Notes: generated by a model not told the origin, from the letters alone. DNA of 64,000 nucleotides from Desulfarculus baarsii DSM 2075 (GCF_000143965.1 NC_014365.1:461501-525500), one strand, 5' to 3'. Positions 32,443-41,459 are shown, counted from the stretch's first letter. Translations and numbers: made by a program.

Positions 32443-33709
32443 CGCCGCCGCCCCGGCCCTTGCCGCCGCCGGCGCAGCCGCCGCCGCTACGCCGCAGGCG
32501 CAGGGCGCTGAGATCCTCGCCGGCGTAGAGCCGCTTCAGGCCCTCCAGGATAAACCCCTGCATCTCGACGGCCGCCAGGCCGCTTTCGGCCAGCACCGTC
32601 CGCGGGGTCTGGCCCACGCCGCTGCACAACACCGCCCGGCAATCGGCCAACAACTCGGCCACCTGCCGCCAGCGGGCTTCGCCGCCGCCAGCCGGCGGGG
32701 CCTGGCGCGTGTCCAACAACTCGAAGCCATCGGCCGTGGGGCCCCAGATCTGGAAGCGCTCGGCCTGGCCCAGGTGCAGATTGACCAACACGCCCTCGCG
32801 GCTGGCCACGGCCACGAAGGGCCGGGCCGCGTCGGCCGGCGGGGCCAGCTTGGCGCACTGGCTCAGGCAGCCGGCCAGGCGCGGCGACTGATCCTGGCCC
32901 AGCAGGCCCACCGCGTCGGCCCGACAGCGCGTGCAGTGGCGCATCTGGGGCAGATGAATCTCGCAAACGGCGCGCAGGCGCTCCATCAGCGGCCGGGGCG
33001 GCTCGGGGATATGGCCAAAGGCCGTGCCCTGGTTGGGAAACAGCGGCATCAGGTTCATCAGATGGGCCCCCCGCGCCGCGGCCCAGCGCGCGACCCGCTC
33101 CACGTGGCCATCGTTGACGCCGGGGATGACGATGGTGTTGATCTTGACCTTGACGCCGGAGTCCTTGAGCAGGGCCAGGCCTTCCTCCTGGCGGGCCAGC
33201 AGCAGCTCGGCCCCGGCCAGGCCGCGATAAACCACCTTGCCGTCGCGGACCCAGGCGTAGATGTTCTGGCCGATGGCCGGATCGACGGCGTTGACCGTCA
33301 GCGTCAGGTGGCTCAGGCCGGCCTTGATCAGCGTGGCCGCGTGGGCGGGCAGGGCCAGGCCGTTGGTGGCCAGGCACAATAGCAGCTCGGGCCGGGCGCG
33401 CTTGATGCGCAGGATGGTCTCCAGGGTGGCCTCGGCGTTGGCCAGGGGGTCGCCGGGGCCGGCGATGCCGGCCACGCTCAGGCGGGGCTCGGCCTGGAGG
33501 GCCCGCTCCATGTAGGCCTGGGCCTGGTGGGGCTGGAGCACGGCGCTGCTGACGCCGGGTCGGCTTTCGTTGACGCAGTCATAGCGGCGGTCGCAATAGT
33601 TGCACTTGATGTTGCACAACGGGGCCACCGGCAGGTGCGCCCGGCCAAAGGCGCCCTTGGCCGCCTCGTCAAAGCAAGGATGACGGTTGGGCTCAAGCGG
33701 TTCGTTCAT
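32423..33709 (-). CDS. nifB: Nitrogenase cofactor biosynthesis protein NifB (radical SAM + NifX-like domain)
   Basis: A 428-aa protein. The radical SAM cysteines are Cys32, Cys36 and Cys39 in CNIKCNYC, right after HLPVAP; SAM-binding AGPGDPLA follows. A further cysteine pair, HCTRC, near residue 260 fits the ligands of the K1/K2 precursor clusters. Residues about 300-400 form a NifX/NafY-like domain (FVAVASREGVLVNLHLGQAERF), and the tail is Gly/Cys-rich. NifB fuses two [4Fe-4S] units with a carbide into NifB-co, the precursor of FeMo-co passed to NifEN. ATG 33709, 13 bp after nifN. Its paralog at 36826-37986 lacks all three radical SAM cysteines. Confidence 0.96.
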   Translation of the reverse strand: MNEPLEPNRHPCFDEAAKGAFGRAHLPVAPLCNIKCNYCDRRYDCVNESRPGVSSAVLQPHQAQAYMERALQAEPRLSVAGIAGPGDPLANAEATLETILRIKRARPELLLCLATNGLALPAHAATLIKAGLSHLTLTVNAVDPAIGQNIYAWVRDGKVVYRGLAGAELLLARQEEGLALLKDSGVKVKINTIVIPGVNDGHVERVARWAAARGAHLMNLMPLFPNQGTAFGHIPEPPRPLMERLRAVCEIHLPQMRHCTRCRADAVGLLGQDQSPRLAGCLSQCAKLAPPADAARPFVAVASREGVLVNLHLGQAERFQIWGPTADGFELLDTRQAPPAGGGEARWRQVAELLADCRAVLCSGVGQTPRTVLAESGLAAVEMQGFILEGLKRLYAGEDLSALRLRRSGGGCAGGGKGRGGGDGLGCM

Positions 33710-33722
33710 GGTGCGTCCTCCC

Positions 33723-35096
33723 TTATAGATAGCCGTAGCCCCAGTGGTGGCGGTCCTGGTCGTGGGCCAGGATGGCGTTGATGATGCGATCCAACAGCTC
33801 CTGCGAGCCCTGGTAGTCCAGGCAGAGCAGGCGCTGGCCGCCAAAGCGGTCGTGGATGGGAAAGCCCACCCGCACCAGGGGAACGCCCAGCTCGCGGGCC
33901 AGGCGATAGCCCTTGGAGTTGCCCACCAGGATATCCGGGCCGATCTGGCGGGCCATCTCGCCGATCTGCTGGAAATCCACGCCATCGACGGCCCGCGCGG
34001 GCTGGCGGACCAGCCCCTCGGTGACCTCGGCGATGGCCGCCGGAAAACGACCGCTCTTGCCGCCGGTGGCGCACAAGGCCGGCCGCACGCCCAGTTCGGC
34101 CAGCCAGCCGGCAACGCCCACCACCATGTCCTCGTCGCCGTAGATCACCGCCGTCTTGCCCGAAAGATACTTGTGGCCGTCGATCATGGCGTCGATGAGC
34201 CGGCCGCGCTCCAACTCGATTTCCTCGGGCGTGTCGCGGCCGGAAAGCTCGCGCAGGGCCTGGTGCAGCGCGTCGCAGGCCCGCACGCCCATGGGCAGGC
34301 CCAGCGAGCGCAGCGGCACGTTGAGGTACATCTCCAGCCACGATCCGGCGCTGCGGCCGGGCAGGCAATGGCCCAACTCGATGGTGGCCTTGGCCCCGCC
34401 CATGGCCCGCAGTTGATTGAGCGAGACGCCGCCGGCGGGCAGCGCCTCGTAGGTGGCCATGGCCGGGGCGTCGAGGGTGCGCGAATAGTCCGGGGCCAGG
34501 GCCGCGCGCAGGCCATAGGCGCGGGTCACCGTCGCCAGGCGGCGCAGGTCGGCCGGGCTGACAAAGCCGGGCAGCAGGTTCACGCCGCCATGGGCCGGCG
34601 TGGGCTGGGCCAACTGACTGACCATGGCCAGCACCGCCGCGTGAAAGCCGTCCACGTGGCTGCCGCCGTAGGCCGGCGTGGGCACGGTGATCAGGGCCGG
34701 CATCTGGCCGTCGGGGGTCTCGACCTTGGCCTCGGCCAGAAACTCGCGCACCAGGCCGGGCACGTCGTCGCCGATGGTCTCGGTCAGGCAGGTGGTGGCG
34801 ATGCCCACCACCTTGGCCCCATACTTGTTGATGACGTTGACCAGGCCCTTCTTGAGGTTGGGCCCGCCGCCGAAGATGGCCTGGTTTTCGCCCAGGCTGG
34901 AGCTGGCGATGTCCACCGGCTCGCGGAAATGGCTGATCAGATAGCGCCGCATGTAGGTGGCGCAGCCCTGGCTGCCGTGCAGAAAGGGCGCCGCGCCCTC
35001 CACGCCCTTGAAGGCCAGGCAGGCGCCCAGGGGCATGCACAGCTTGCAGGCGTTGGTGGTCGAGACGTAATCGGGCGATGTGATTTCTCTGGTCAT
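33723..35096 (-). CDS. nifN: Nitrogenase cofactor scaffold subunit NifN
   Basis: A 457-aa homolog of NifK that pairs with NifE to form the scaffold on which NifB-co matures to FeMo-co. NifK/N motifs are visible: NACKLCMPLGACLAF, LHGSQGCATYMRR and TTCLTETIGDDVP. It lacks a fused NifB domain. The start ATG 35096 overlaps the nifE stop by four bases (ATGA); a longer open frame is only an overlap with nifE. The short N-terminus is normal for NifN. NifN follows NifE in the same transcript. Confidence 0.95.
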   Translation of the reverse strand: MTREITSPDYVSTTNACKLCMPLGACLAFKGVEGAAPFLHGSQGCATYMRRYLISHFREPVDIASSSLGENQAIFGGGPNLKKGLVNVINKYGAKVVGIATTCLTETIGDDVPGLVREFLAEAKVETPDGQMPALITVPTPAYGGSHVDGFHAAVLAMVSQLAQPTPAHGGVNLLPGFVSPADLRRLATVTRAYGLRAALAPDYSRTLDAPAMATYEALPAGGVSLNQLRAMGGAKATIELGHCLPGRSAGSWLEMYLNVPLRSLGLPMGVRACDALHQALRELSGRDTPEEIELERGRLIDAMIDGHKYLSGKTAVIYGDEDMVVGVAGWLAELGVRPALCATGGKSGRFPAAIAEVTEGLVRQPARAVDGVDFQQIGEMARQIGPDILVGNSKGYRLARELGVPLVRVGFPIHDRFGGQRLLCLDYQGSQELLDRIINAILAHDQDRHHWGYGYL

Positions 35097-36460
35097 GCCG
35101 CCGCCTCCTTGGCCAGGGCCATGCGCCGGGGCGTGAAGCGCCAGACCGGGCTCATCACCGTGGCGTGGATCTCGCGGGCGAAGTTGAGCATGCCCTCGAA
35201 GCCCTCCAGGGCCAACTTGCGCTCGTGGTTGTGGTCGCAAAAGCCGATGCCCAGCTTGTAAGCGATGGGCCGCTCCTTGACGCCGCCGACAAAGACGTCG
35301 ACGTCCTTTTCGAGCAGATAGTTCATCAGTTCCAGCGGGTTGGCGTCATCGACGATGATCGTGCCGGGGTCGCTGACCCTGGCCAGCTCCTCGTAGTCTT
35401 CCTCGGTGCCGGTCTGGCTGCCGGCCAAGACCACCCGCATGCCCAGCAAGCGGAAGGCCTTGATCAGGCTGAAGGCCTTGAAGGCCCCGCCCACGTACAT
35501 GGCCGCCCGCTTGCCCTGCAAGTCCTGGCGCAGCTCCATGAGCTGGGGATAAAGCGCGCCCAGCTCCCGCGAGACCAACTCCTGGGCCCGGGCGGCCATC
35601 AGCGGGTCGCCGAAAAAGTCGGCCACGTCGTAGAGGGCCTGGGCCATGTCGTCGACGCCCAGGTAGCTGACGCGCAGAAACGGCGTGCCATAGTCGCGCT
35701 GCATCATGCGGGCCAGCTCCATCGTCGCCCCGGAGCACTGCACCAGGTTCAGCGCCGCGCCGTGGGCGCGCATCAGGTCGGCCACCCGGCCGTCGCCGGT
35801 GACGCCGGCCACCACCTCCACGCCCATCTGCTCCAGATAGCGCTTGATGATCCAGGTCTCGCCGGCCAGGTTGAAGTCGCCCAGCAGGTTGACGCTGTGG
35901 GGGCTTATGCCCTCGGTGGGGCCCTGGCCGATCAGCCGGGCCATGGCCCGACAGGCCGCGGCGTAGCCGGCCCGCTTGTTGCCCTTGAAGCCCTCGCTCA
36001 TCACCGGGATCACCGGAATGCCCGCCTCGGCCTCGATCTTGCGGCAGACGGCGGCCATGTCGTCGCCGATGATGCCCACGATGCAGGTGCTGTAGACAAA
36101 GGCGGCCTTGGGCCGGTGGCGGGCGATCAGCTCGCGCAGGGCCCGCTCCAGCTTCTTTTCGCCGCCAAAGACCACGTCGCGCTCTTGCAGGTCGGTGCTG
36201 AACGAATGGCGGTGCAGCATGGGCCCCGAGCTGAGCGCGCCGCGGATGTCCCAGGTGTAGGCGGCGCAGCCCACCGGCCCGTGGATCAGGTGCAGGGCGT
36301 CGGCGATGGGGTAGAGCACCACCCGCGAGCCGCAGAACACGCAGGCCCGCTGGCTGACCGCCCCGGCCAGGCTCTGCTTGTCGCAACTGATGCGAAAAGG
36401 CCTGTCCTCGCCCTTTTCAAATATCTGGTCGCTGCGCTCTTCAAAGACGACCTTTGCCAT
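35093..36460 (-). CDS. nifE: Nitrogenase cofactor scaffold subunit NifE
   Basis: A 455-aa homolog of NifD. Characteristic segments are RACVFCGSRVVLYP, HGPVGCAAYTWDIRG, VYSTCIVGIIGDD, and LVQCSGATMELA, where the cysteine matches the cofactor-ligand position of NifD. NifE with NifN receives NifB-co, molybdenum and homocitrate. The start ATG 36460 has GGGAGAA seven bases upstream and comes 12 bp after the end of the interrupted ferredoxin gene. Nothing in the sequence suggests inactivation. Confidence 0.96.
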   Translation of the reverse strand: MAKVVFEERSDQIFEKGEDRPFRISCDKQSLAGAVSQRACVFCGSRVVLYPIADALHLIHGPVGCAAYTWDIRGALSSGPMLHRHSFSTDLQERDVVFGGEKKLERALRELIARHRPKAAFVYSTCIVGIIGDDMAAVCRKIEAEAGIPVIPVMSEGFKGNKRAGYAAACRAMARLIGQGPTEGISPHSVNLLGDFNLAGETWIIKRYLEQMGVEVVAGVTGDGRVADLMRAHGAALNLVQCSGATMELARMMQRDYGTPFLRVSYLGVDDMAQALYDVADFFGDPLMAARAQELVSRELGALYPQLMELRQDLQGKRAAMYVGGAFKAFSLIKAFRLLGMRVVLAGSQTGTEEDYEELARVSDPGTIIVDDANPLELMNYLLEKDVDVFVGGVKERPIAYKLGIGFCDHNHERKLALEGFEGMLNFAREIHATVMSPVWRFTPRRMALAKEAAA

Positions 36461-36472
36461 GTGGCGTTCTCC

Positions 36473-36775
36473 CTAGGTGATCAAGTAATCGGCCGGAGGC
36501 TGGCCGTCTTCGATGCCATCGAGGATCGCGTCGATGGCCTCCTCGCTGTCGACGCCCTTGAACCACCAGTTTTACGGCTGCACCACCATGGCCGGGCCGT
36601 TTTCGCACTGCTTGAGACAACCCGTGGCGGTGACCAGGCAGTCCAGGCCCCGGTCGATGATTTCTTCTTCCAGGTATTGCAAAAAGCCGTTGGTCTTTTT
36701 GTGGCAGATGCCCTTGGGGTCGCCACCCAGGCGAAAGCTCTGGCAGACCAGGATCTGCGTGGCGGGAATACCCAT
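36473..36775 (-). pseudogene. Nif-linked thioredoxin-like [2Fe-2S] ferredoxin with in-frame TAA stop
   Basis: The frame encodes a 100-aa Shethna-type ferredoxin: cysteines at LVCQSF, GICHKK, ATGCLKQC give the usual four-Cys pattern, with MVVQP after them. At 36572-36574 an in-frame TAA ends translation after 67 residues; the same frame continues with NWWFKGVDSEEAIDAILDG and a proper TAG at 36473. The family normally has Pro-Glu or Pro-Asp followed by aromatic residues here, so a single GAA-to-TAA change (PENWWF) explains the break. All four cluster cysteines lie before the stop, so a truncated holoprotein remains possible. It could also be a sequencing error. The ribosome site AAGGAG precedes ATG 36775. 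Such ferredoxins are thought to donate electrons to nitrogenase. Confidence 0.85.
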
Positions 36776-36825
36776 GATATCGCTCCTTTGTCAGCTCGCG
36801 CCGAGGCGCTTGGTTAATGAACGCA

Positions 36826-37986
36826 TCATTTGCCGCGCCCCTTTTTCCGGCCGCCGTGCAGGGCCTCGACCATGCCTTCGATGTTGCCTTCCTGGCACAG
36901 CACGCTCAGCCCCGCCTCGACCAGCGCCCGCTTGGGCGCCTCGCCGGCCGCCGCGGCCAGCACGGCGAAACAGTCGCCAAGGATCTGGGCCGTTTGCCGC
37001 CAGCGGGCCTCGCCGCCGCCCGGCGCGGGGGCTGGCCTGGCCTCCAGCAACGCCACCGGCCCGTTCTTGGGCCCATAGATCAGGTATTGCTCGGCCTGGC
37101 CCAGATGCAGGTCCACGTCGAAGCCGTTGGAGCTGCACACCGCCAGATAAGGCCGCGACTCGCTGGGCCGGGGCAGGGCGTGGCCCGCCGCCTCGGGCTG
37201 GCCGAAGTCGTAGGTCAGGGCCTTGTCGCACGCTCGCGGGTCGATGAACATCGTTGGCAGGTGGGCCGCCGCCGCCTGGGTCAGGGCCTCCAGCCGCGCC
37301 GGGTCGAGTTGGCCCAGCGGCCTGGGGCTGCCGTCGTCGACGGCGGAAAAGGGGAAAAGCCTAAGCTCCGTCGCGCCCAGCCGGGCGGCCGTGGCGGCGA
37401 TGAGCTCCACGTGCTCCACGTTGACGCCGGGGTAGACCGTGGTCTTGACGATGACCGGCAGACCCCTGGCCTTGAGGGCGGTGATGGCCGCCGCCTGTTG
37501 GTCGATGAGCTGGTCGGCCGCCTGGGCCAGGGGGATGGTCCTCACGCCGGGCCTGATCCAGGCGTAGACCTTGGCCGCCACCAGCGGGTCCACCGCGTCG
37601 ACGAGCATGGCCAGGTGGGCCAGGTCCAGCGCGGCCAGCCTGTCGGCCAGGGCCGTCAGGCCAAGGCCCAGGGTGGTCAGGCAGAGGCTCACGCCGGGCA
37701 GCTTGGCCCGCAGCATGGCCAGAACCTCCAGGGTCAATTCCGGCGTGGCCATGGGGTCGCCAGGCCCGCCGACGTTGACGGCCTTGATGGTCTGGCCCTG
37801 TTCGATCAGGTAATCCAGCCAGTTCAACGCCTGTTCCGGGGTCAGGGCCCGGGGCAGGGGCTTTTCCGCGCTGAACCTGATGCGCGCCATCGCCCGGGGC
37901 GCCACCGGCAGGTGGACCCGACCGCTGGAACGGCGCGCGGCCGCGCAGAAGTCACTCGCTGGTTCGTGTGTCTTGCTCATGGCCAT
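36826..37986 (-). CDS. NifB-like paralog lacking the radical SAM cysteines, fused to NifX-like domain
   Basis: A 386-aa protein that aligns with NifB of this operon almost from the first residue: HLPVAP is at residues 25-30 in both. At the radical SAM positions 32, 36 and 39, where NifB has Cys, this protein has Ala, Ile and Ser (PRAMARIRFSAEK). The HCTRC pair for the precursor clusters is also gone. The TIM-barrel core is otherwise well kept (NVGGPGDPMATPELTLEVL, VDAVDPLVAAKVYAWIR, TTVYPGVNVEHVELIAA), as is the NifX/NafY-like C-domain (YLAVCSSNGFDVDLHLGQAEQY). So it cannot do NifB chemistry; a cofactor-carrier or chaperone role is inferred. It lies between nifK and the ferredoxin gene. ATG 37980 is an alternative start. 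Confidence 0.9.
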   Translation of the reverse strand: MAMSKTHEPASDFCAAARRSSGRVHLPVAPRAMARIRFSAEKPLPRALTPEQALNWLDYLIEQGQTIKAVNVGGPGDPMATPELTLEVLAMLRAKLPGVSLCLTTLGLGLTALADRLAALDLAHLAMLVDAVDPLVAAKVYAWIRPGVRTIPLAQAADQLIDQQAAAITALKARGLPVIVKTTVYPGVNVEHVELIAATAARLGATELRLFPFSAVDDGSPRPLGQLDPARLEALTQAAAAHLPTMFIDPRACDKALTYDFGQPEAAGHALPRPSESRPYLAVCSSNGFDVDLHLGQAEQYLIYGPKNGPVALLEARPAPAPGGGEARWRQTAQILGDCFAVLAAAAGEAPKRALVEAGLSVLCQEGNIEGMVEALHGGRKKGRGK

Positions 37987-38014
37987 CCTGCCTTGCCCCG
38001 ACGCCGGGGTTGAC

Positions 38015-39394
38015 TTACAGCACCAACTCGAAGGCGTGTTCCTGGTCGTCGCGATCCTTGCGGTCCAGCAGGGCCGAGAGGATCTTTTCCAGCAGCCGCA
38101 GGCCGCCCTTGTAACCCACCGTGGGGAAGTACTGGTGGCCCACCCGATCGAGGATGGGGAATCCCCAGCGCACCAGGGGAATGTCCTCGTCGCGGGCGAT
38201 GTGCTTCAGGTAGGTGTTGCCCATGAGCAGATCCACGGGGTCGTTTTTGATCCACTGGTGCAGCAGGAACATGTCGGCGGTCTGGTCGCACTTGACGTTG
38301 ACCGCGTAGGGCAGGCCGGCGGTTAGCTCCCTGATCCTGGCCTCGAAGGCCTTGCCCGGCGTGCCGCTGACGATGTGGGTGGGCCACATGTCGATCGAGG
38401 TCAGAAACTCGGTCATGGCGATGAGCTGATCGGGATCGCCGGCCAGGGCCACCTTCTTGTGATAGAAGTACTGGTGCATGTCGCTGATCATGTCCACCAA
38501 CTGGCCGCGCTCGTGGGCCACCTCCTCGGGCACGCTGCGCCCGGCCACGATGCGCAGGGCGTCGACAAAGCGGTCGGTGGCCCTCAGGCCAAAGGGCATG
38601 TCCAGCACCCGGCAGGGCACCTTGAGCGTGGTGTCCAGGAAACGGGCGCCGTCGGCGCTGCACCACTCGCCCAGGGCCAGGGTGCCGATGCTGTCGCCGG
38701 CCTCGCGCAGCTGCTTGATCGTCACGCCGCCCTCGGGGAACATCTTGTATTCGCCGCTCAGCGGGCCGTTCAACACGCCCGAGGTGTCGGGAAACATGAT
38801 GATGTCGACCCCGACCATGGCGGCCAGGCGCTTGATCTCCTCCATGTCGGCGGGCTCGACCCAGCCGGGGATGATGTTGACCTTGCCGTTCTTGTGGCCG
38901 GTGGACACGGCCACGCGGGCCATGCCCTTGACCATGTTGGAAAAGCCGGTGACGTGGCTGCCCACGTAGCTGGGGGTGTTGGCGTAGATGACGTGCTTGC
39001 CCTTGGGGATCTTGCCGTCCTTGTCGGCCTTGTCGAGGATCTGGGGCAAGTCGTCGCCGATGGTCTCCGAAAGGCACGTGGTGTGCACCGCGATGACTTC
39101 GGGCTCGTAAACGGTGAAGATATTGTCGATGGCCTGCAACAGGTTGGCCTGGCCGCCGAACACGCTGGCCCCTTCGGTGAAGGAGCTGGTGCCGGCGCTG
39201 ATGGGCTCCTTGTAGTGGCGGGTCAGGGTGCTGCGGTGATAGGCGCAGCAGCCCTGGGAGCCGTGGGAGTGGGGCAGGCAGCCGTGCACGCCCAGGGCCG
39301 CGTACATGGCGCCGATGGGCTGGCAGGTCTTGGCCGGATTGATGGTCAAAGCGCCGCGCTCGACCAAGTTGTCGGGGGTGTGTCTTAGCAGCAT
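38015..39394 (-). CDS. nifK: Nitrogenase MoFe protein beta chain
   Basis: A 459-aa subunit. P-cluster ligand regions are present: KTCQPIGAMYA, HGSQGCCAYHRSTLTRH and TTCLSETIGDDLP. It lacks the N-terminal extension of about 50 residues found in proteobacterial NifK such as that of Azotobacter, as in clostridial-type enzymes, consistent with the extra segment in NifD. It pairs with NifD to form the heterotetramer that holds the P-cluster. 25 bp downstream of nifD. Confidence 0.97.
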   Translation of the reverse strand: MLLRHTPDNLVERGALTINPAKTCQPIGAMYAALGVHGCLPHSHGSQGCCAYHRSTLTRHYKEPISAGTSSFTEGASVFGGQANLLQAIDNIFTVYEPEVIAVHTTCLSETIGDDLPQILDKADKDGKIPKGKHVIYANTPSYVGSHVTGFSNMVKGMARVAVSTGHKNGKVNIIPGWVEPADMEEIKRLAAMVGVDIIMFPDTSGVLNGPLSGEYKMFPEGGVTIKQLREAGDSIGTLALGEWCSADGARFLDTTLKVPCRVLDMPFGLRATDRFVDALRIVAGRSVPEEVAHERGQLVDMISDMHQYFYHKKVALAGDPDQLIAMTEFLTSIDMWPTHIVSGTPGKAFEARIRELTAGLPYAVNVKCDQTADMFLLHQWIKNDPVDLLMGNTYLKHIARDEDIPLVRWGFPILDRVGHQYFPTVGYKGGLRLLEKILSALLDRKDRDDQEHAFELVL

Positions 39395-39419
39395 GTTGTC
39401 CGTCCTTGCCTCGCGGCGG

Positions 39420-41063
39420 TTATTCCCAAACGTATGTGGCCGAAAGTTCGGGGTTTTCCTGCCAGGGGGCCTTTAAATAACCCCAGACCCTGCTGTTGAC
39501 CAGGCGGTCGATCTCGCGATAGAAGTTGATCGCCCCACGGAAACCGGCGTATGGCCCGCCCGAGTCATAGCTGTGCAACTGCTTCATGGGGACGCCCAGC
39601 TTCTGGATGGAGAACTTCTCCTTGATGCCCGCGCAGAAGATGTCGGGCTTGAGCAGCTCCACCAGCTTTTCGGCCTCGTACTGGTTGAGGTCGTCGATGA
39701 CCACCGCGCCCCGCTCCATGTCGGGGATCAGGCCGTCGTAGTCCTTGAACTTGAGGCCGGAAGACTCCAGGGCGCGCAACTCCTCCTGGCTCTTGCGGGG
39801 CCTGAAGAGCCTTTCGTCGGGGCTGACCTCCAGCTCCTCGATGTTGCGGCTGTCGGCGTCGACCTTCAGCTCGGGGATGACCTGGCGGCCCTCGTAGTCG
39901 TCGCGGTGGGCGAACTCGTAGCCGGCGCTGATGGTCTTCATGCCCAGCTCCTTGAACAGCTCCTGGTAGTGGTGGGCCCGGGAGCCGCCGACAAAGAGCA
40001 TGGCCGTCTTGCCCTCGGTGCGGGGGCGCACTTCCTCGGCCACGGCCCTGACCGCGGGCATTTCCTCGGCGATGACCTCCTCGACGCGGTCGATGAGCTC
40101 CTGGTCGCCGAAGTAGCTGGCGATCTTGCGCAGGCTCTTGGCCGCGGCGTTGGCCCCGATGAAATTGACCTTCACCCAGGGGATGCCATACTTGGTTTCG
40201 AGCATGTCGGCGACGTAGTTGATGGAGCGGTGGCACATCACCGCGTTCAAGTCGGCGGTGTGCGAGCTGGCGAACTGGTCGTAGGTCGAGTTGCCGCTGA
40301 AGGTGGCGATGTTGGTGACGCCGCACTTGTTGAGGATGCGATCGATCTCGAAGCCGTCGCCGCCGATGTTGTATTCGCCCAACAGGTTGATGCGATACTT
40401 GCCCGGCTTGCCCTGGTCGTCGAGGCCCACGAGGTGCTTGAACACCTGATTGTTGGCGATGTGGTGGCCGGCCGACTGGCTGACGCCCTTGTAGCCCTCG
40501 CAACTGAAGGCGAAGACGTTGCAGTCGCCGAACTTGGCCTTCATCTTGGCCGCCACGGCGTGGATGTCATCGCCGATGAGCCCCACCGGACAGGTGGCGA
40601 AGACGCAGATGCCCTTGGGGTGAAACAGGTCGTAGGCCTCCTGGATGGCCGCTTCCAGCTTCTTTTCGCCGCCAAAGATGATGTCCTTGTCCTGCATGTC
40701 GGTGCTGAAGCAGTAGGTCATGTAGTTGGCGGCGTCCGGTGCGTAGGCGTCGGTCTGGTTGCGGCGGGTCAGCCAGGAATAGAAGCCGCAGCCGATGGGG
40801 CCGTGGGTGATGTTGACGATATCCCTGGTGGGCCCCATGATCACGCCCTTGCACCCGGCGTAGGTGCAGCCCCGCATGGTGATGATGCCGGGAATGGTGC
40901 GCACGTTGGCGGTGATCTCGGGGGTTTCGTTTTCCAGCGCCTCGTTGATCATGATCTGCTTGGCGCGCTTGCGGGCCACCTTGGGAGGATACTTCTTGAG
41001 CAGCTCCTCCTTGATTTCGGCGGCGGTCATGGTCGTGTCGTTGTTGAACATGGCTGGGGTCAT
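39420..41063 (-). CDS. nifD: Nitrogenase MoFe protein alpha chain
   Basis: A 547-aa subunit that binds FeMo-co. P-cluster cysteines lie in RGCTYAGCKG, GPIGCGFYSW and ATCPVGLIGDD. The FeMo-co ligands are Cys in NAVMCHRSINY and His in QLHSYDSGGPYAGF. Between about residues 385 and 440 lies the extra charged segment (around ELKVDADSRNIEELEVSPDE) typical of the clostridial/deltaproteobacterial clade. The Cys and homocitrate-region residues argue for a molybdenum enzyme and not Vnf/Anf; no vnfG/anfG gene is present. The ATG at 41063 has GGAGAG upstream; ATG four codons later is possible. Confidence 0.98.
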   Translation of the reverse strand: MTPAMFNNDTTMTAAEIKEELLKKYPPKVARKRAKQIMINEALENETPEITANVRTIPGIITMRGCTYAGCKGVIMGPTRDIVNITHGPIGCGFYSWLTRRNQTDAYAPDAANYMTYCFSTDMQDKDIIFGGEKKLEAAIQEAYDLFHPKGICVFATCPVGLIGDDIHAVAAKMKAKFGDCNVFAFSCEGYKGVSQSAGHHIANNQVFKHLVGLDDQGKPGKYRINLLGEYNIGGDGFEIDRILNKCGVTNIATFSGNSTYDQFASSHTADLNAVMCHRSINYVADMLETKYGIPWVKVNFIGANAAAKSLRKIASYFGDQELIDRVEEVIAEEMPAVRAVAEEVRPRTEGKTAMLFVGGSRAHHYQELFKELGMKTISAGYEFAHRDDYEGRQVIPELKVDADSRNIEELEVSPDERLFRPRKSQEELRALESSGLKFKDYDGLIPDMERGAVVIDDLNQYEAEKLVELLKPDIFCAGIKEKFSIQKLGVPMKQLHSYDSGGPYAGFRGAINFYREIDRLVNSRVWGYLKAPWQENPELSATYVWE

Positions 41064-41087
41064 TTCGCGCTCTCCATGTGGCGGTGG

Positions 41088-41459
41088 CTAGAGGGCCTTG
41101 CCGCCGGTCTCCCCGGTGCGCACCCTGATCGCCTCGCCGATGGGCAGGACAAATATCTTGCCGTCGCCCGGCTTGCCGGTCTGGTTGGATTCGATGATCG
41201 TTCGCACCACGGCGTCCACCTGCTTGTCGGGCACCACCATGGTCAGCATGCGCTTGGAGTAGAGCTTGCCCTTTTCGCCCAACAGGGCGATGGCCTCCTC
41301 GTAGCCCTGGCTGGCCCCGGACAGGAGCTTGCTGTCGACCAGGCCCTTGCCGCGACCCTGGCACTCGTGGGCGAACATCGAGTCGATGCCCGCGGCGGTC
41401 AGCGCCTTTTTGGTCTTGTTCATGGTGTTCATGCGCACCACGGCGATCACCTCCTTCAT
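41088..41459 (-). CDS. nifI2: PII-family nitrogenase regulator NifI2
   Basis: A 123-aa PII protein with the MKEVIAVVRMN start, a T-loop of unusual length (residues about 35-75) and the C-terminal GDGKIFVLPIGEAIRVRTGETG ATP-binding segment. In methanogens and anaerobic bacteria NifI1 and NifI2 form a complex that inhibits nitrogenase when 2-oxoglutarate is low. The ATG overlaps the nifI1 stop by four bases. Its place between nifI1 and nifD is standard for this clade. Confidence 0.95.
   Translation of the reverse strand: MKEVIAVVRMNTMNKTKKALTAAGIDSMFAHECQGRGKGLVDSKLLSGASQGYEEAIALLGEKGKLYSKRMLTMVVPDKQVDAVVRTIIESNQTGKPGDGKIFVLPIGEAIRVRTGETGGKAL

Noticed and set aside
36481-36726. A frameshift product in the nif ferredoxin region
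   Set aside because: The second open frame there is a different frame with Ser/Arg/Thr-rich noise; the real continuation is in the original frame after a TAA.
39420-41063. Alternative (V or Fe-only) nitrogenase
   Set aside because: No delta subunit gene, and the alpha chain cofactor-site sequence and nifI/nifE/nifN context are those of the molybdenum enzyme.
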